Shown here one piece after another: positions 1 to 8,377 of a stretch of DNA of 64,000 bases. Position 1 is the stretch's first letter, and each line of letters begins with the position of its first letter. Source of the stretch: Novosphingobium meiothermophilum (GTDB lineage: Bacteria > Pseudomonadota > Alphaproteobacteria > Sphingomonadales > Sphingomonadaceae); the NCBI RefSeq assembly GCF_003171715.1, contig NZ_QGHL01000008.1, forward strand, positions 363,501 through 427,500. Reading direction: 5' to 3'. A model generated the notes under the pieces. That model worked only from the letters and a program-made list of their open reading frames with translations. It was not told the DNA's origin and made no database searches. The position numbers and the translations under genes are program-made.

Positions 1-1
1 C

Positions 2-1171
2 AACATCGGGCGGCGAGGGGTGGGGGTGAACCCATTGCGCGGGCAGAACAACGTGCAGGGCGCCTGCGACATGGGATCTTTCCCGCACGAGCTTTCGGGA
101 TACCGGCACGTGTCGGATGCCGCCACGCGCGCCCTGTTCGAGGCAGAATGGGGTGTCGCCATCGATCCCGAACCGGGCCTGCGCATTCCCAACATGCTGG
201 ATGCGGCGACCGATGGGCAGTTCAAGGCGATCTACATCCAGGGCGAGGACATACTCCAGTCCGATCCCGATACGAAGCACGTGGCGGCCGGTCTTGCTGC
301 GATGGAATGCGTGATCGTCCACGACCTGTTCCTGAACGAGACCGCCAATTACGCGCACGTGTTCCTGCCCGGCTCCACCTTCCTTGAAAAGAACGGCACC
401 TTCACCAATGCCGAGCGCCGCATCCAGCCGGTGCGCAAGGTGATGGAACCGCTGAACGGTTACGAGGACTGGCAGGTCACGCAGGAACTGGCCCGCGCCA
501 TCGGGCTGGACTGGAACTATACCCATCCGTCCCAGATCATGGACGAGATCGCGCGGCTGACCCCGACCTTTGCGGGGGTGAACTACCGGCGGCTCGACGA
601 GGAAGGCTCGCTCCAGTGGCCGGTCAATGCGGCGGCGCCCGATGGATCGCCAATCATGCACGTCGATGGCTTCGTGCGCGGCAAGGGCAAGTTCGTCGTC
701 ACGGACTATGTGCCGACCGACGAGCGCACCGGGCCGCGCTTCCCCCTGCTGCTGACAACGGGGCGCATCCTGTCGCAATACAATGTGGGCGCACAGACCC
801 GGCGCACCGCCAATACCGTGTGGCATGCCGAGGACCTGCTGGAAATCCACCCGACCGATGCCGAGAACCGCGGCGTCAAGAGCGGCGACTGGGTGAAGCT
901 GGCCAGCCGTTCGGGCGAGACCACCCTGCGCGCGCTGGTGACAGACCGCGTGGCACCCGGCGTGGTCTATACTACCTTCCACCATCCCGCCACGCAGGCC
1001 AATGTCGTCACCACCGACTATTCCGACTGGGCCACGAACTGCCCCGAATACAAGGTTACGGCAGTGCAGGTCACGCCCAGCAATGGTCCCAGCGAATGGC
1101 AGGAGGACTATCAGGCCCTTTCCGCGCGCTCGCGCCGCATTGCCGGATCAGCAATGGAGCCTGCCGAATGA
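2..1171 (+). CDS. fdsA: Formate dehydrogenase alpha subunit, 3' part (cut by window edge)
   Basis: Molybdenum bis-MGD catalytic subunit of an NAD-dependent cytoplasmic formate dehydrogenase (formate to CO2). The reading frame is open to the left edge, so only the C-terminal 389 or so residues are present. The first visible residues, GVNPLRGQNNVQGACDMG, are the conserved pterin-cofactor segment of FdhF/FdsA proteins. The region around 740-1075, containing LLTTGRILSQYN, is the molybdopterin dinucleotide-binding domain near the C-terminus. The TGA stop overlaps the ATG of fdsD (ATGA), and fdhD follows, which fixes the Fds type. The gamma and beta subunits should lie upstream, outside the window. 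The family call is firm; Cys versus SeCys at the active site cannot be seen. Confidence 0.93.
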   Translation, partial: NIGRRGVGVNPLRGQNNVQGACDMGSFPHELSGYRHVSDAATRALFEAEWGVAIDPEPGLRIPNMLDAATDGQFKAIYIQGEDILQSDPDTKHVAAGLAAMECVIVHDLFLNETANYAHVFLPGSTFLEKNGTFTNAERRIQPVRKVMEPLNGYEDWQVTQELARAIGLDWNYTHPSQIMDEIARLTPTFAGVNYRRLDEEGSLQWPVNAAAPDGSPIMHVDGFVRGKGKFVVTDYVPTDERTGPRFPLLLTTGRILSQYNVGAQTRRTANTVWHAEDLLEIHPTDAENRGVKSGDWVKLASRSGETTLRALVTDRVAPGVVYTTFHHPATQANVVTTDYSDWATNCPEYKVTAVQVTPSNGPSEWQEDYQALSARSRRIAGSAMEPAE

Positions 1172-1398
1172 GCGGGCATACCGCGGCCAAGCTGGCCATG
1201 ATGGCCAACCAGATTGCGCGCAATCTGGCGCTTGAGCCGGAACCTGCCAGGGCCATGGCCGATCATGTTATCGCTTTCTGGACCTCGCGCATGATCGATA
1301 CCCTGCTGACCGATGACGATGCCGCGTCATCGTTGCTGCCATTGGCCGCCGATGCCATGGCCCGCGTGAAGGCGGCGCGGGCGGCCCATGGCGCTTGA
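1168..1398 (+). CDS. fdsD: Formate dehydrogenase delta subunit FdsD
   Basis: Small 76-residue subunit of NAD-dependent formate dehydrogenase, involved in stability or assembly of the FdsABG complex in relatives. The start ATG overlaps the fdsA stop by four bases, so translation is coupled. The protein is helical: an N-terminal segment with KLAMMANQIARNLA, then a middle segment containing VIAFWTSRM, the usual FdsD signature (FW..RM), and an Ala-rich tail. The 3' end overlaps fdhD by 11 bases in another frame, so all three genes form one operon. Position after an fds alpha subunit makes the call reliable despite the small size. Confidence 0.88.
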   Translation: MSGHTAAKLAMMANQIARNLALEPEPARAMADHVIAFWTSRMIDTLLTDDDAASSLLPLAADAMARVKAARAAHGA

Positions 1399-2203
1399 GG
1401 GTGAGCACGTTGAGGGTGCGCTGGTCGAAGGTGCGCGCTCGCACACCTTTGCCGAACACTTCGCCGATGGCCGTCCGAATGCGCAGATCGAACGGCTCCT
1501 GATCGAGGAAGCCCCGGTTGCCATCGAGATCAACGGCATCGGCTATGCGGTGATGATGGCAACGCCTGCCGACCTTGATGACTATGCGCTGGGCTTCTGC
1601 CTGTCCGAACGGCTGATCGCTTCGCCCGATGCACTGGTTTCGGTTCACGCTGCGCCGGTGGATGCGGGCGGGTGGATGCTGCGCGTGCAGCTTGCGCAGG
1701 ATGACGCCGGGCCGCTGCTGGAGCGCGCCCGGCTGCGCCTTGCCGAAGGAAGCTGCGGGTTGTGCGGGATCGAAAGTCTTGAACAGGTCATGCGCCCCTT
1801 GCCGAAGATTTCGGCCGGCATAGCGGTGGAGCAGGCTGCCATCTTCCGCGCCACACGGGCGCTGGGCGATCATCAGGTGCTGGGCCGGGCCACGCGCGCA
1901 GCCCATGCGGCCGCGCTGTGCACACCCGATGGTGCGATCCACCTCCTGCGCGAGGACGTGGGGCGGCATAACGCCTTCGACAAGCTGATCGGCGGTGCGG
2001 CGCGCGAAGGGCTGGACATGGCGCAGCATTTCGTGGTGCTGACCGCCCGGTGCAGCTTCGAACTGGTGCAGAAGGCCATCATTGCAGGCGTGCCCCTGCT
2101 GGCTACGGTTTCTGCTGCATCGACGCTGGCGGTGGAACAGGCCGCAGCGCACGGACTGCGGCTTGTCAGCCTTGCGCGTCACGACAGCTTCCTCGAAGGC
2201 TGA
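1388..2203 (+). CDS. fdhD: Formate dehydrogenase accessory sulfurtransferase FdhD
   Basis: FdhD carries sulfur from a cysteine desulfurase to the molybdenum cofactor and is needed for formate dehydrogenase activity. The protein has 271 residues, a normal length. The conserved redox or transfer cysteines are visible as Cys123-Gly-Leu-Cys126 in SCGLCG. Further signatures are LGFCLSERLI, EDVGRHNAFDKLIG and TARCSFELVQKA. The ATG at 1388 lies inside fdsD, so the gene is probably coupled to it. Here fdhD is last (fdsA-fdsD-fdhD), whereas in the classical fdsGBACD cluster the fdhD homologue (C) precedes D. Confidence 0.95.
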   Translation: MALEGEHVEGALVEGARSHTFAEHFADGRPNAQIERLLIEEAPVAIEINGIGYAVMMATPADLDDYALGFCLSERLIASPDALVSVHAAPVDAGGWMLRVQLAQDDAGPLLERARLRLAEGSCGLCGIESLEQVMRPLPKISAGIAVEQAAIFRATRALGDHQVLGRATRAAHAAALCTPDGAIHLLREDVGRHNAFDKLIGGAAREGLDMAQHFVVLTARCSFELVQKAIIAGVPLLATVSAASTLAVEQAAAHGLRLVSLARHDSFLEG

Positions 2204-2252
2204 GCAGCATTACGCTCTACACCCCGGCATCAAGGCAGCCTATGCTGCGCGG

Positions 2253-2996
2253 ATGAGCGCTGCGCCGCCTTCTTCGTCACAACGCTATGCCGAGCGTGCA
2301 GACGGCAGGGGGCAGCGCCTTGCCGCGATCGTCCTTGCCATCGCGCTGCATCTCGGCGTCCTGTGGGCGGTGATCCACGGATTCGGCGGCGTGCCGATTG
2401 GCGACCCTGCAGGAGAGCGGCGATTTACCGTGCAGACTTTCGACGTGCCGCTTGAACGGCCCAGTCCCTCCCCCAGCCCTACGGCTCCCGATCCTGCGGG
2501 GGCATCGGGCGAGGAAGGAAAGAAGGCGGTGGCGCGTCCGGTTGTGGCCAAGGCCCGCGTGCCTGCCCCGCCCAGCCCCGCCCCGCCGGTTGCCGCCAAG
2601 GGCGAGGACGTGCGCTCTGGCGCAGCGGCACAGGGAGAGGGCACCGGCGCGGGCGGGCAAGGTTCCGGCACGGGCAGCGGAGCAAGCGGCAGCGGCACTG
2701 GCGGCGGTCTGGCGAGAAAGGCCGAAAAGATTGCCGGCGATATCAAGTCGGCACGGGATTATCCGGCCGCCAGCCGCGACGACCGCATCGGCAAACGCGT
2801 TGTCATCGTCCTGACTGTGGGCACCGATGGCCGCGTGAGCAAGTGCCGCGTCTGGCGGCCGAGCGGTGTTCCCGATGCCGATGCCGTTACCTGCCGCCTG
2901 GCGCAGGAACGCTTCAGGTTCCGCCCCGCGACCGACAGCGAAGGCAATCCCGTGGTGTCCGAATATGGCTGGGAACAGCGGTGGTTTGCGCCATGA
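2253..2996 (+). CDS. TonB-like protein with C-terminal TonB domain
   Basis: A 247-residue inner-membrane protein of TonB architecture. The N-terminus (about residues 20-45) is one transmembrane helix, LAAIVLAIALHLGVLWAVIH. It is followed by a Pro/Ala-rich periplasmic linker, a Gly/Ser repeat stretch (residues about 130-160) and a C-terminal TonB/TolA-type domain with RDYPAASRDDRIGKRV, a VVIVLTVGTDGRV strand and QERFRFRPA. The family transduces proton-motive-force energy to TonB-dependent receptors; one such receptor lies 2.2 kb downstream. The ATG at 2253 was chosen because the helix follows directly; upstream codons in frame read as non-coding sequence. No exbB/exbD is visible nearby. Confidence 0.8.
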   Translation: MSAAPPSSSQRYAERADGRGQRLAAIVLAIALHLGVLWAVIHGFGGVPIGDPAGERRFTVQTFDVPLERPSPSPSPTAPDPAGASGEEGKKAVARPVVAKARVPAPPSPAPPVAAKGEDVRSGAAAQGEGTGAGGQGSGTGSGASGSGTGGGLARKAEKIAGDIKSARDYPAASRDDRIGKRVVIVLTVGTDGRVSKCRVWRPSGVPDADAVTCRLAQERFRFRPATDSEGNPVVSEYGWEQRWFAP

Positions 2997-3042
2997 TGGG
3001 GCAATCGCGCGCTGATCTGCGGATAAATGTCTATTCGATTTG

Positions 3043-3071
3043 TTGGCAATTGGCGGGATTTCTCTCTAGGG
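3043..3071 (+). promoter_or_regulatory. Possible sigma70 promoter for manC-manA
   Basis: TTGGCA at 3043-3048 and CTAGGG at 3066-3071 are separated by 17 bases, in the 146-base gap before manC. The -35 is reasonable and the -10 is poor, so this is a suggestion only. Confidence 0.3.
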
Positions 3072-3142
3072 AGCAGAACTGCCGGGAGCGATGCCAGGGG
3101 TCGGGATAAGGTCACGGTTGCAACCATGCCACAAGGCATACG

Positions 3143-4198
3143 ATGAACGAGATAGCGCCTGTCGTGATAGTGCCCGTCATTCTGTGCGGCGGAGGGGGAA
3201 CCCGGCTGTGGCCGCGTTCGCGCAGGCACAAGCCCAAGCCGTTTCTTCCGCTGGTTGGAGAAACCACGCTGTTTTCCGCAACCGTGCTGCGCTGCCCTGC
3301 CGAGGAAGGCTTCGCCGATCCCATGGTGGTGACGGGCGCGGCGCATCTCGGTTTCGTGGTCGAACAGCTTCCGGACGCCGGGCGCACGCAGATCATTGTC
3401 GAGCCTGAAGGCCGCAATACTGCCGCAGCGATTGCCCTTGCCGCACTGCGCTTGCCAGCCGATGCGATCATGCTGGTCTGCCCCAGCGATCATCATATCG
3501 GCAATGTGGCGGCCTTTCGCGCGGCGGCAAGGGAAGCCGCGCGGCTGGCGGGGGATGACTGGCTCGTCTCGCTGGGAATTGCGCCAACCGCGCCGGAAAC
3601 CGGCTACGGCTATCTCAGGCAAGGCGACGCTATTCCCGGCACGGCTGGCCGCAAAGTGGATCGCTTTGTCGAAAAACCCGATCTGGAGCGCGCGAAGGGC
3701 TTTCTGGCAAGCGGCGGATATGCCTGGAATGGGGGCATTTTCGCATTTCGTGCGGGCGCCTTCCTTGATGAACTGGAAAAGCATCGCCCGCAGATTGCCG
3801 CCGCGGTGCGCGCGGCCGTTTCGGCCGGACATGCCGAGGGCCAGTGCTTCTATCCCGATGCCGCGGCCTTTGCCGCCGTGCCGGGCGAATCGGTCGACTA
3901 TGCCGTGATGGAAAACACCGGCCGTGCCGCGATGGTGCTTGCCGACATGGCATGGTCCGACATTGGCAACTGGCAGGCGCTGCACGAGGCGCTTGACCGC
4001 GACGGCGATGGCAATGTCATTGCCGGGCGGGCGGAACTGCGCGATTGCCGCAATGTGATGGTCATGAGCGATGGGCCGCGCGTTTCGGTCGTGGGCGCGC
4101 ATGATCTCATCGTCGTGGTGGACGGCGATGAAGTGCTGGTCTGCACGCCAGAGGGCGCACAGTCCGTGGGCAAGCTGTCCGGAGCGGTGAACCAGTGA
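3143..4198 (+). CDS. manC: Mannose-1-phosphate guanylyltransferase
   Basis: Makes GDP-mannose from GTP and mannose-1-phosphate in the cytoplasm. The nucleotidyltransferase signature GGGGTRLWPRSR is near residue 14, followed by KPKPFLPLVG. Further family motifs are EPEGRNTAAAIALAA and FVEKPDLERA, then a left-handed beta-helix-like C-terminal part. At 351 residues it is the short form, without a fused phosphomannose isomerase; that activity is encoded by the next gene, whose GTG start overlaps the stop here. GDP-mannose from this pair could feed exopolysaccharide or the polyprenyl-phosphate-mannose synthase at 26070-27194. Confidence 0.93.
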   Translation: MNEIAPVVIVPVILCGGGGTRLWPRSRRHKPKPFLPLVGETTLFSATVLRCPAEEGFADPMVVTGAAHLGFVVEQLPDAGRTQIIVEPEGRNTAAAIALAALRLPADAIMLVCPSDHHIGNVAAFRAAAREAARLAGDDWLVSLGIAPTAPETGYGYLRQGDAIPGTAGRKVDRFVEKPDLERAKGFLASGGYAWNGGIFAFRAGAFLDELEKHRPQIAAAVRAAVSAGHAEGQCFYPDAAAFAAVPGESVDYAVMENTGRAAMVLADMAWSDIGNWQALHEALDRDGDGNVIAGRAELRDCRNVMVMSDGPRVSVVGAHDLIVVVDGDEVLVCTPEGAQSVGKLSGAVNQ

Positions 4199-5013
4199 TC
4201 CGTCTGGCGCGGCGGATGGTGGAAAAACCGTGGGGGGTTGAGCGCCTGCCCGCACCGTTCCCCGCGCCTGCCGATGGCCGCATCGGCGAGGTATGGTTCG
4301 ATAGCCCGGCTGCCCTCGCCTCGATCCTCGTCAAGCATATCTTCACCAGCGAGAGCCTGTCGGTGCAGGTTCACCCCGATGATGCGCAAGCGGCTGCCAT
4401 GGGTCAGGCGGGCGGCGGCAAGGACGAATGCTGGCTCGTCACGGATGCACGGCCGGGAGCCATGCTTGGCATCGGCTTCGTCAGGCCGGTCGATGATGCA
4501 ACGATCCGGCAGGCGGCGCTGGACGGCAGCATCGAGCATCTCCTCGCATGGCATCCGGTGAAGCAGGGCGATTTCTTCTTCATCCCGGCGGGAACGGTCC
4601 ATGCGATCGGAGCCGGTGTCAGCCTGATCGAGGTTCAGCAGAACAGCGACATCACCTACCGGCTCTACGATTACGGCCGGGACCGGCCCCTGCATCTCGA
4701 TGAAGGTCTGGCCGTTGCGAAGGGGCTGCCCCATGATCCTGCCATGCGCCGCCATTTCGCGCCCCATGCCGGGAAGGCGCAGGAACTGATCTGCAGCAGG
4801 CACTTTGCGGTCCACCTGCTTGGCGGCCCGTTTGCCATGGAAGGATCGCTGGGCTGCGATGCACCCTGCATCATCCTGCCGCTTTCCGGCCGCGTGATGG
4901 CGGGCGATGAACCGCTGGAGCCGGGATCTGCGGGATTTCTGGCGGCAGGTGGCCCGTTCTCGCTGGACGAGGGGGCTTCGTGCCTGCTCGTCCGGGGGGC
5001 ACAGAGCGCCTGA
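4195..5013 (+). CDS. manA: Class I mannose-6-phosphate isomerase
   Basis: Zinc-dependent interconversion of fructose-6-phosphate and mannose-6-phosphate, the entry step to GDP-mannose. The cupin-type protein has 272 residues, the short class I form. PWGVERL lies near the N-terminus; zinc ligands are expected in the segments SVQVHPDD and AGTVHAIGAG plus an acidic residue in ECW and EVQQNSD. The GTG at 4195 overlaps the manC stop (GTGA), which indicates translational coupling; an ATG at 4216 is an alternative. A phosphomannomutase, needed to link the two enzymes, is not in the window. Confidence 0.9.
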   Translation: MIRLARRMVEKPWGVERLPAPFPAPADGRIGEVWFDSPAALASILVKHIFTSESLSVQVHPDDAQAAAMGQAGGGKDECWLVTDARPGAMLGIGFVRPVDDATIRQAALDGSIEHLLAWHPVKQGDFFFIPAGTVHAIGAGVSLIEVQQNSDITYRLYDYGRDRPLHLDEGLAVAKGLPHDPAMRRHFAPHAGKAQELICSRHFAVHLLGGPFAMEGSLGCDAPCIILPLSGRVMAGDEPLEPGSAGFLAAGGPFSLDEGASCLLVRGAQSA

Positions 5014-5066
5014 ACCCCGGTTTCCGGGCAGCATTGACGCCAGATCCGGCAAAGTGATCGGCTGGT

Positions 5067-5090
5067 GTAATGTTATCTTGTAACATCCGT
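5067..5090 (+). promoter_or_regulatory. Putative Zur operator upstream of the TonB receptor
   Basis: ATGTTA (5070-5075) and TAACAT (5081-5086) form a perfect 6-base inverted repeat. The core, GTTAT-N3-GTAAC, has the spacing and left half-site of the alphaproteobacterial zinc uptake regulator box (GTTAT-N3-ATAAC in known examples), with one mismatch in the right half. It lies 80 bases before a receptor with a His/Asp-rich loop, which supports zinc control. Confidence 0.6.
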
Positions 5091-5165
5091 GGCGACGCTG
5101 TAGGGGGCAGGGAAAGCCCGGCACCTGTGTGACCGGGCCGGGTCAATCCGCAAAAGGACACGAAC

Positions 5166-7346
5166 ATGCGTTTGAACGCGCTCCTGGCTGCAACGGCGAT
5201 CGTCAGCACCAGTGCCTCGCCCCTCCTTGCCGTTTCAGCCCATGCCGCTCCGGTCGATGCCGCCGCAGATCTGCCTGCACCCGAAGGCAGTGCCGCCGCG
5301 CCGCAGGACAATGGCGGCGGGCACAATCAGCCTTCGTCCGAAATCGTGGTCTCGGCCCCCTTTGAACGCGACCGGGAACTGGTGGCAACGGCCGTTACCG
5401 TTCTGCAGGGCGCAGACCTTCAGTTGCAGCAGCGCTCCACCATCGGTGAAACCCTTGCGCGCCAGCCTGGCGTGTCTTCCACCTTCTTTGGCCCCAATGC
5501 CTCGCGTCCGATCCTGCGCGGCCTTGATGCCGAGCGCGTGCGCGTTCTGACCGACGGGATCGGCAGCTTCGATGTGTCCAACACGTCGGTCGATCATGCC
5601 GTGGCAATCAACCCGCTGCTGGCTGACCGGATCGAGATCCTGCGCGGCCCGGCAGCACTGCTCTATGGTTCGGGCGCGATCGGCGGCGTGGTCAACATGC
5701 GCGATCTGCGCATCCCGCGCGAGGTGCCCGATACGGCGGTTCATGTCGATGCAGTGGCAGGGCTGGCATCGGCTGCAGAAGAGCGCAACATCGGCGCATC
5801 GCTGAACGCGCCGCTGGGGGGCGGGTTCGTGGCGCATCTGGATGGCAGCTTCTTCGAATCCGGCAATTACCGGACGGGCGGCTTCGTGTTCAGCCAGCCG
5901 CTGCGCGAGGAAGCCGCCGGGGAAGGCGGCGCCGTGGCTGAAGAGGCGCAGGCGCGCGGGCGTGTGCCGAACACGGCGGCGCGCACGTGGGACATTGCCG
6001 GCGGGCTGGCATGGGTGGGCCAGAGCGGTGCCAGTTTCGGCCTCGCCGTCAGCCATCTGCGCAACCGCTATGGCATCCCGAACGGCCTCGACATCGCCCA
6101 CCACGATGATCACGACGCGGACCATGATGACCATGACCACGACCACGGGCATGAAGAAGATGGACACGGCCACGAGGACATCACGCTCAACATGCGCCAG
6201 ACCCGCGTCGACGTGCGCGGCAGCGTGCCTCTGGGCGGGGCCTTCAAGGAGCTGAAGCTGCGCGGCGGCTGGGCGGACTACCGCCACGACGAGATCGAGG
6301 ATACCGGTGCGATCGGCACCAGCTTCTTCAACCGGAGCTGGGAAGCGCGGCTTGAACTGGTGCAGGCCGAAAGCGGTGGCTGGCGCGGGGCAAGCGGGGT
6401 GCAATACTTCAGCCGCAATTTCCGCGCCGTGGGTGAAGAAGCCTACATCCCGGCTAACGAGACGAGGCAGTTCGGCCTGTTCACGCTGCAGGAGCTTGAT
6501 CTTGGGGGGCTGCGCCTTGAAGGCGGCGCCCGGTATGAACATTCCAACGTGCAGTCGGCCCCGCTGGGGCGCTCGCGCACGTTCGATGCCGTATCCTTCT
6601 CGCTTGGCGGGTCGGTCGATCTGGGCAAAGGCTTCCGCTTTGCCCTCAGCGGAGCGCGCAGCGAACGCGCGCCGGGTGCGGAAGAACTCTTTGCCAATGG
6701 CGCACATGCCGCAACACGCGCCTACGAGATCGGTAATCCCGATTTCCGCAAGGAACGCCAGCTTGGCGCAGAAGCCGTGCTGCGCGGGCGGGGCGATGGC
6801 TGGCGGATCGAACTGACGGGCTTCATCAATCGCTTCGACAACTACATCTTCCTTGATCCCACCGGCGCTGAACAGGCCGGGCTTCCGGTGTTCCGATATG
6901 GTCAGGCCGATGCCCGCTTCTATGGCTTTGAAGCCGAAGGGGCGGTGCGGCTGGCGCAGATCGGCCAGACTCAGGTGGAGCTGACCGGCCTTGCCGACTA
7001 CACCCGCGCCGAATTGCTGGGCGGGGGCGGCGCGGTGCCGCGCATCCCGCCGCTTCGCCTGATCGGCGGGGTGGAAGCCAATGCCAGCACGCTGGGCGGA
7101 CGCATCGAGGTGGAGCATGCCGCCCCCCAACGCCGCATCGCGGCCTTCGAAACCGAAACGCCCGGCTGGACGATGGTGAACGCCAGCGTTTCGTGGAAGC
7201 CCTTCGGCGCGGCGTCCGGCACCACGCTGATGCTTCAGGCCAACAACATCTTCGATGTCGAGGCGCGCCGCCATACCAGCTTCCTCAAGGATGTGGCCCC
7301 TCTGTTCGGCCGCGACATCCGCCTGAGCGCTCGCTTCAGCTTCTGA
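5166..7346 (+). CDS. znuD: TonB-dependent outer-membrane receptor, ZnuD-like (zinc)
   Basis: Outer-membrane receptor of 726 residues with a signal peptide (about residues 1-27, ending SAHA), a plug domain (about 60-190: IGETLARQPGV, ILRGLDAERVRVLTDG, RIEILRGPAALLYGSGAIGGVVN) and a 22-strand-type barrel ending in SARFSF with terminal Phe. Residues 312-338 form an extracellular-type loop made almost only of His, Asp, Glu and Gly. Such loops mark zinc receptors of the ZnuD family. A Zur-like operator sits upstream. Energy would come from a TonB such as the one at 2253-2996. Start ATG at 5166 follows AAAGGACACGAAC. The substrate could also be copper or nickel, but the operator argues for zinc. 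Confidence 0.85.
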   Translation: MRLNALLAATAIVSTSASPLLAVSAHAAPVDAAADLPAPEGSAAAPQDNGGGHNQPSSEIVVSAPFERDRELVATAVTVLQGADLQLQQRSTIGETLARQPGVSSTFFGPNASRPILRGLDAERVRVLTDGIGSFDVSNTSVDHAVAINPLLADRIEILRGPAALLYGSGAIGGVVNMRDLRIPREVPDTAVHVDAVAGLASAAEERNIGASLNAPLGGGFVAHLDGSFFESGNYRTGGFVFSQPLREEAAGEGGAVAEEAQARGRVPNTAARTWDIAGGLAWVGQSGASFGLAVSHLRNRYGIPNGLDIAHHDDHDADHDDHDHDHGHEEDGHGHEDITLNMRQTRVDVRGSVPLGGAFKELKLRGGWADYRHDEIEDTGAIGTSFFNRSWEARLELVQAESGGWRGASGVQYFSRNFRAVGEEAYIPANETRQFGLFTLQELDLGGLRLEGGARYEHSNVQSAPLGRSRTFDAVSFSLGGSVDLGKGFRFALSGARSERAPGAEELFANGAHAATRAYEIGNPDFRKERQLGAEAVLRGRGDGWRIELTGFINRFDNYIFLDPTGAEQAGLPVFRYGQADARFYGFEAEGAVRLAQIGQTQVELTGLADYTRAELLGGGGAVPRIPPLRLIGGVEANASTLGGRIEVEHAAPQRRIAAFETETPGWTMVNASVSWKPFGAASGTTLMLQANNIFDVEARRHTSFLKDVAPLFGRDIRLSARFSF

Positions 7347-7385
7347 GACGGAGTCGGCCGGGTCTGCCAGTTCACGCCGCGTAAA

Positions 7386-7417
7386 CCTGACCCGCCGCAG
7401 GCTGCGGCCCGATCAGG
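7386..7417 (+). terminator. Possible hairpin after the receptor gene
   Basis: CCTGA (7386-7390) pairs with TCAGG (7413-7417), enclosing a GC-rich self-complementary segment (GCCGCAGGCTGCGGC). No T-run follows, so termination is uncertain. Confidence 0.3.
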
Positions 7418-7435
7418 TGTAGTGAGGTGAACGGT

Positions 7436-8377
7436 ATGCGAAAGGCTTGGCTGGCTGTGCCTCTTGGCGCAGCGATCGTGGCGGCAGGGGTGGTGTCCGG
7501 GGCAGCCGAGGCCCGGCCCGGCGACCGTCTGCGCGAACGCATCGCCAAGCGCATGGAAGAGCGTGCCGAAGCTGCTGGCAGGCAGAAGCGCACGCCCGGC
7601 GCGCAGATGCTGTCCTATGGCAGCGATCCGTTGCAGATCATGGACCTGTGGGTGCCGGATGGCGCGAAGGCTGCGCCGCTTGTGCTCTATGTCCACGGCG
7701 GCGGGTGGAAGCGCGGGAGCAAGGACAGCGCCATGGGCCATGCCTTGCCGGGGCACATGCTGGAACAGGGCTATGCCTTTGCCTCGATCAACTACCGGCT
7801 GGTGCCTGCCGCCACGGTGGAGCAGCAGGCGGCTGATGTGGCGCAGGCGCTGGCCTTCGTGCTGGCGCGAGCCGACAAGCTGGGCATCGACCGCAGCCGC
7901 GTGGTCATCACCGGCCACAGCGCGGGCGCGCATCTGGTGGCGCTGGTGGGAACCGACGAGCAATATCTGCGCAAGGCCGGTCTTTCCTTCGCGGATATCG
8001 ATGGGGTGATGCCCAATGATGGCGCCGCCTATGACGTGCCCGGACAGATGGCGCAGGCAGGCCCATTCATGCTCCAGACCTACCGGCAGGCGTTCGGCAC
8101 CGATCCCGCCCGCCAGAAGGCGCTTTCGCCCACATTCCATGCCGCCGCGCCCAATGTGCCGCGTTTCCTGCTGCTGCACGTTCAGCGCGAGGATGGCGTG
8201 GCGCAGGCAAACGCACTGGCGGACGCGCTGAAACGCGGTGGATCAAGCGTGGAAGTGGCCAGCTTCGCGGGCACGGGCCTTCAGGGCCATGCCGAAATCA
8301 ACCGCCGACTGGGCGAGCCGGACTATGCCGCCACCCCCGTCATGGACAGGTGGCTGAAGGCCGTGTTTGCCGGTTAG
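7436..8377 (+). CDS. Secreted alpha/beta hydrolase (HSL/BD-FAE type)
   Basis: A 313-residue esterase-like protein with an N-terminal signal peptide (about residues 1-26, AEA cleavage). The oxyanion motif HGGG is at 87-90 and the nucleophile Ser162 lies in GHSAG, as in the hormone-sensitive-lipase and kynurenine-formamidase-like groups. The catalytic His is probably in QGHAEINRR near residue 285. ATG at 7436 was preferred to the GTG at 7427 because GAGGTGA lies at the right distance before it. The stop overlaps the convergent hisZ by 4 bases. The substrate is unknown; it need not be related to the receptor upstream. Confidence 0.8.
   Translation: MRKAWLAVPLGAAIVAAGVVSGAAEARPGDRLRERIAKRMEERAEAAGRQKRTPGAQMLSYGSDPLQIMDLWVPDGAKAAPLVLYVHGGGWKRGSKDSAMGHALPGHMLEQGYAFASINYRLVPAATVEQQAADVAQALAFVLARADKLGIDRSRVVITGHSAGAHLVALVGTDEQYLRKAGLSFADIDGVMPNDGAAYDVPGQMAQAGPFMLQTYRQAFGTDPARQKALSPTFHAAAPNVPRFLLLHVQREDGVAQANALADALKRGGSSVEVASFAGTGLQGHAEINRRLGEPDYAATPVMDRWLKAVFAG

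Noticed and set aside
5235..7274. A 679-codon open frame on the minus strand opposite the TonB receptor
   Set aside because: High GC makes long antisense frames; the plus-strand receptor is complete with plug, barrel and terminal Phe, and the antisense translation resembles no protein.
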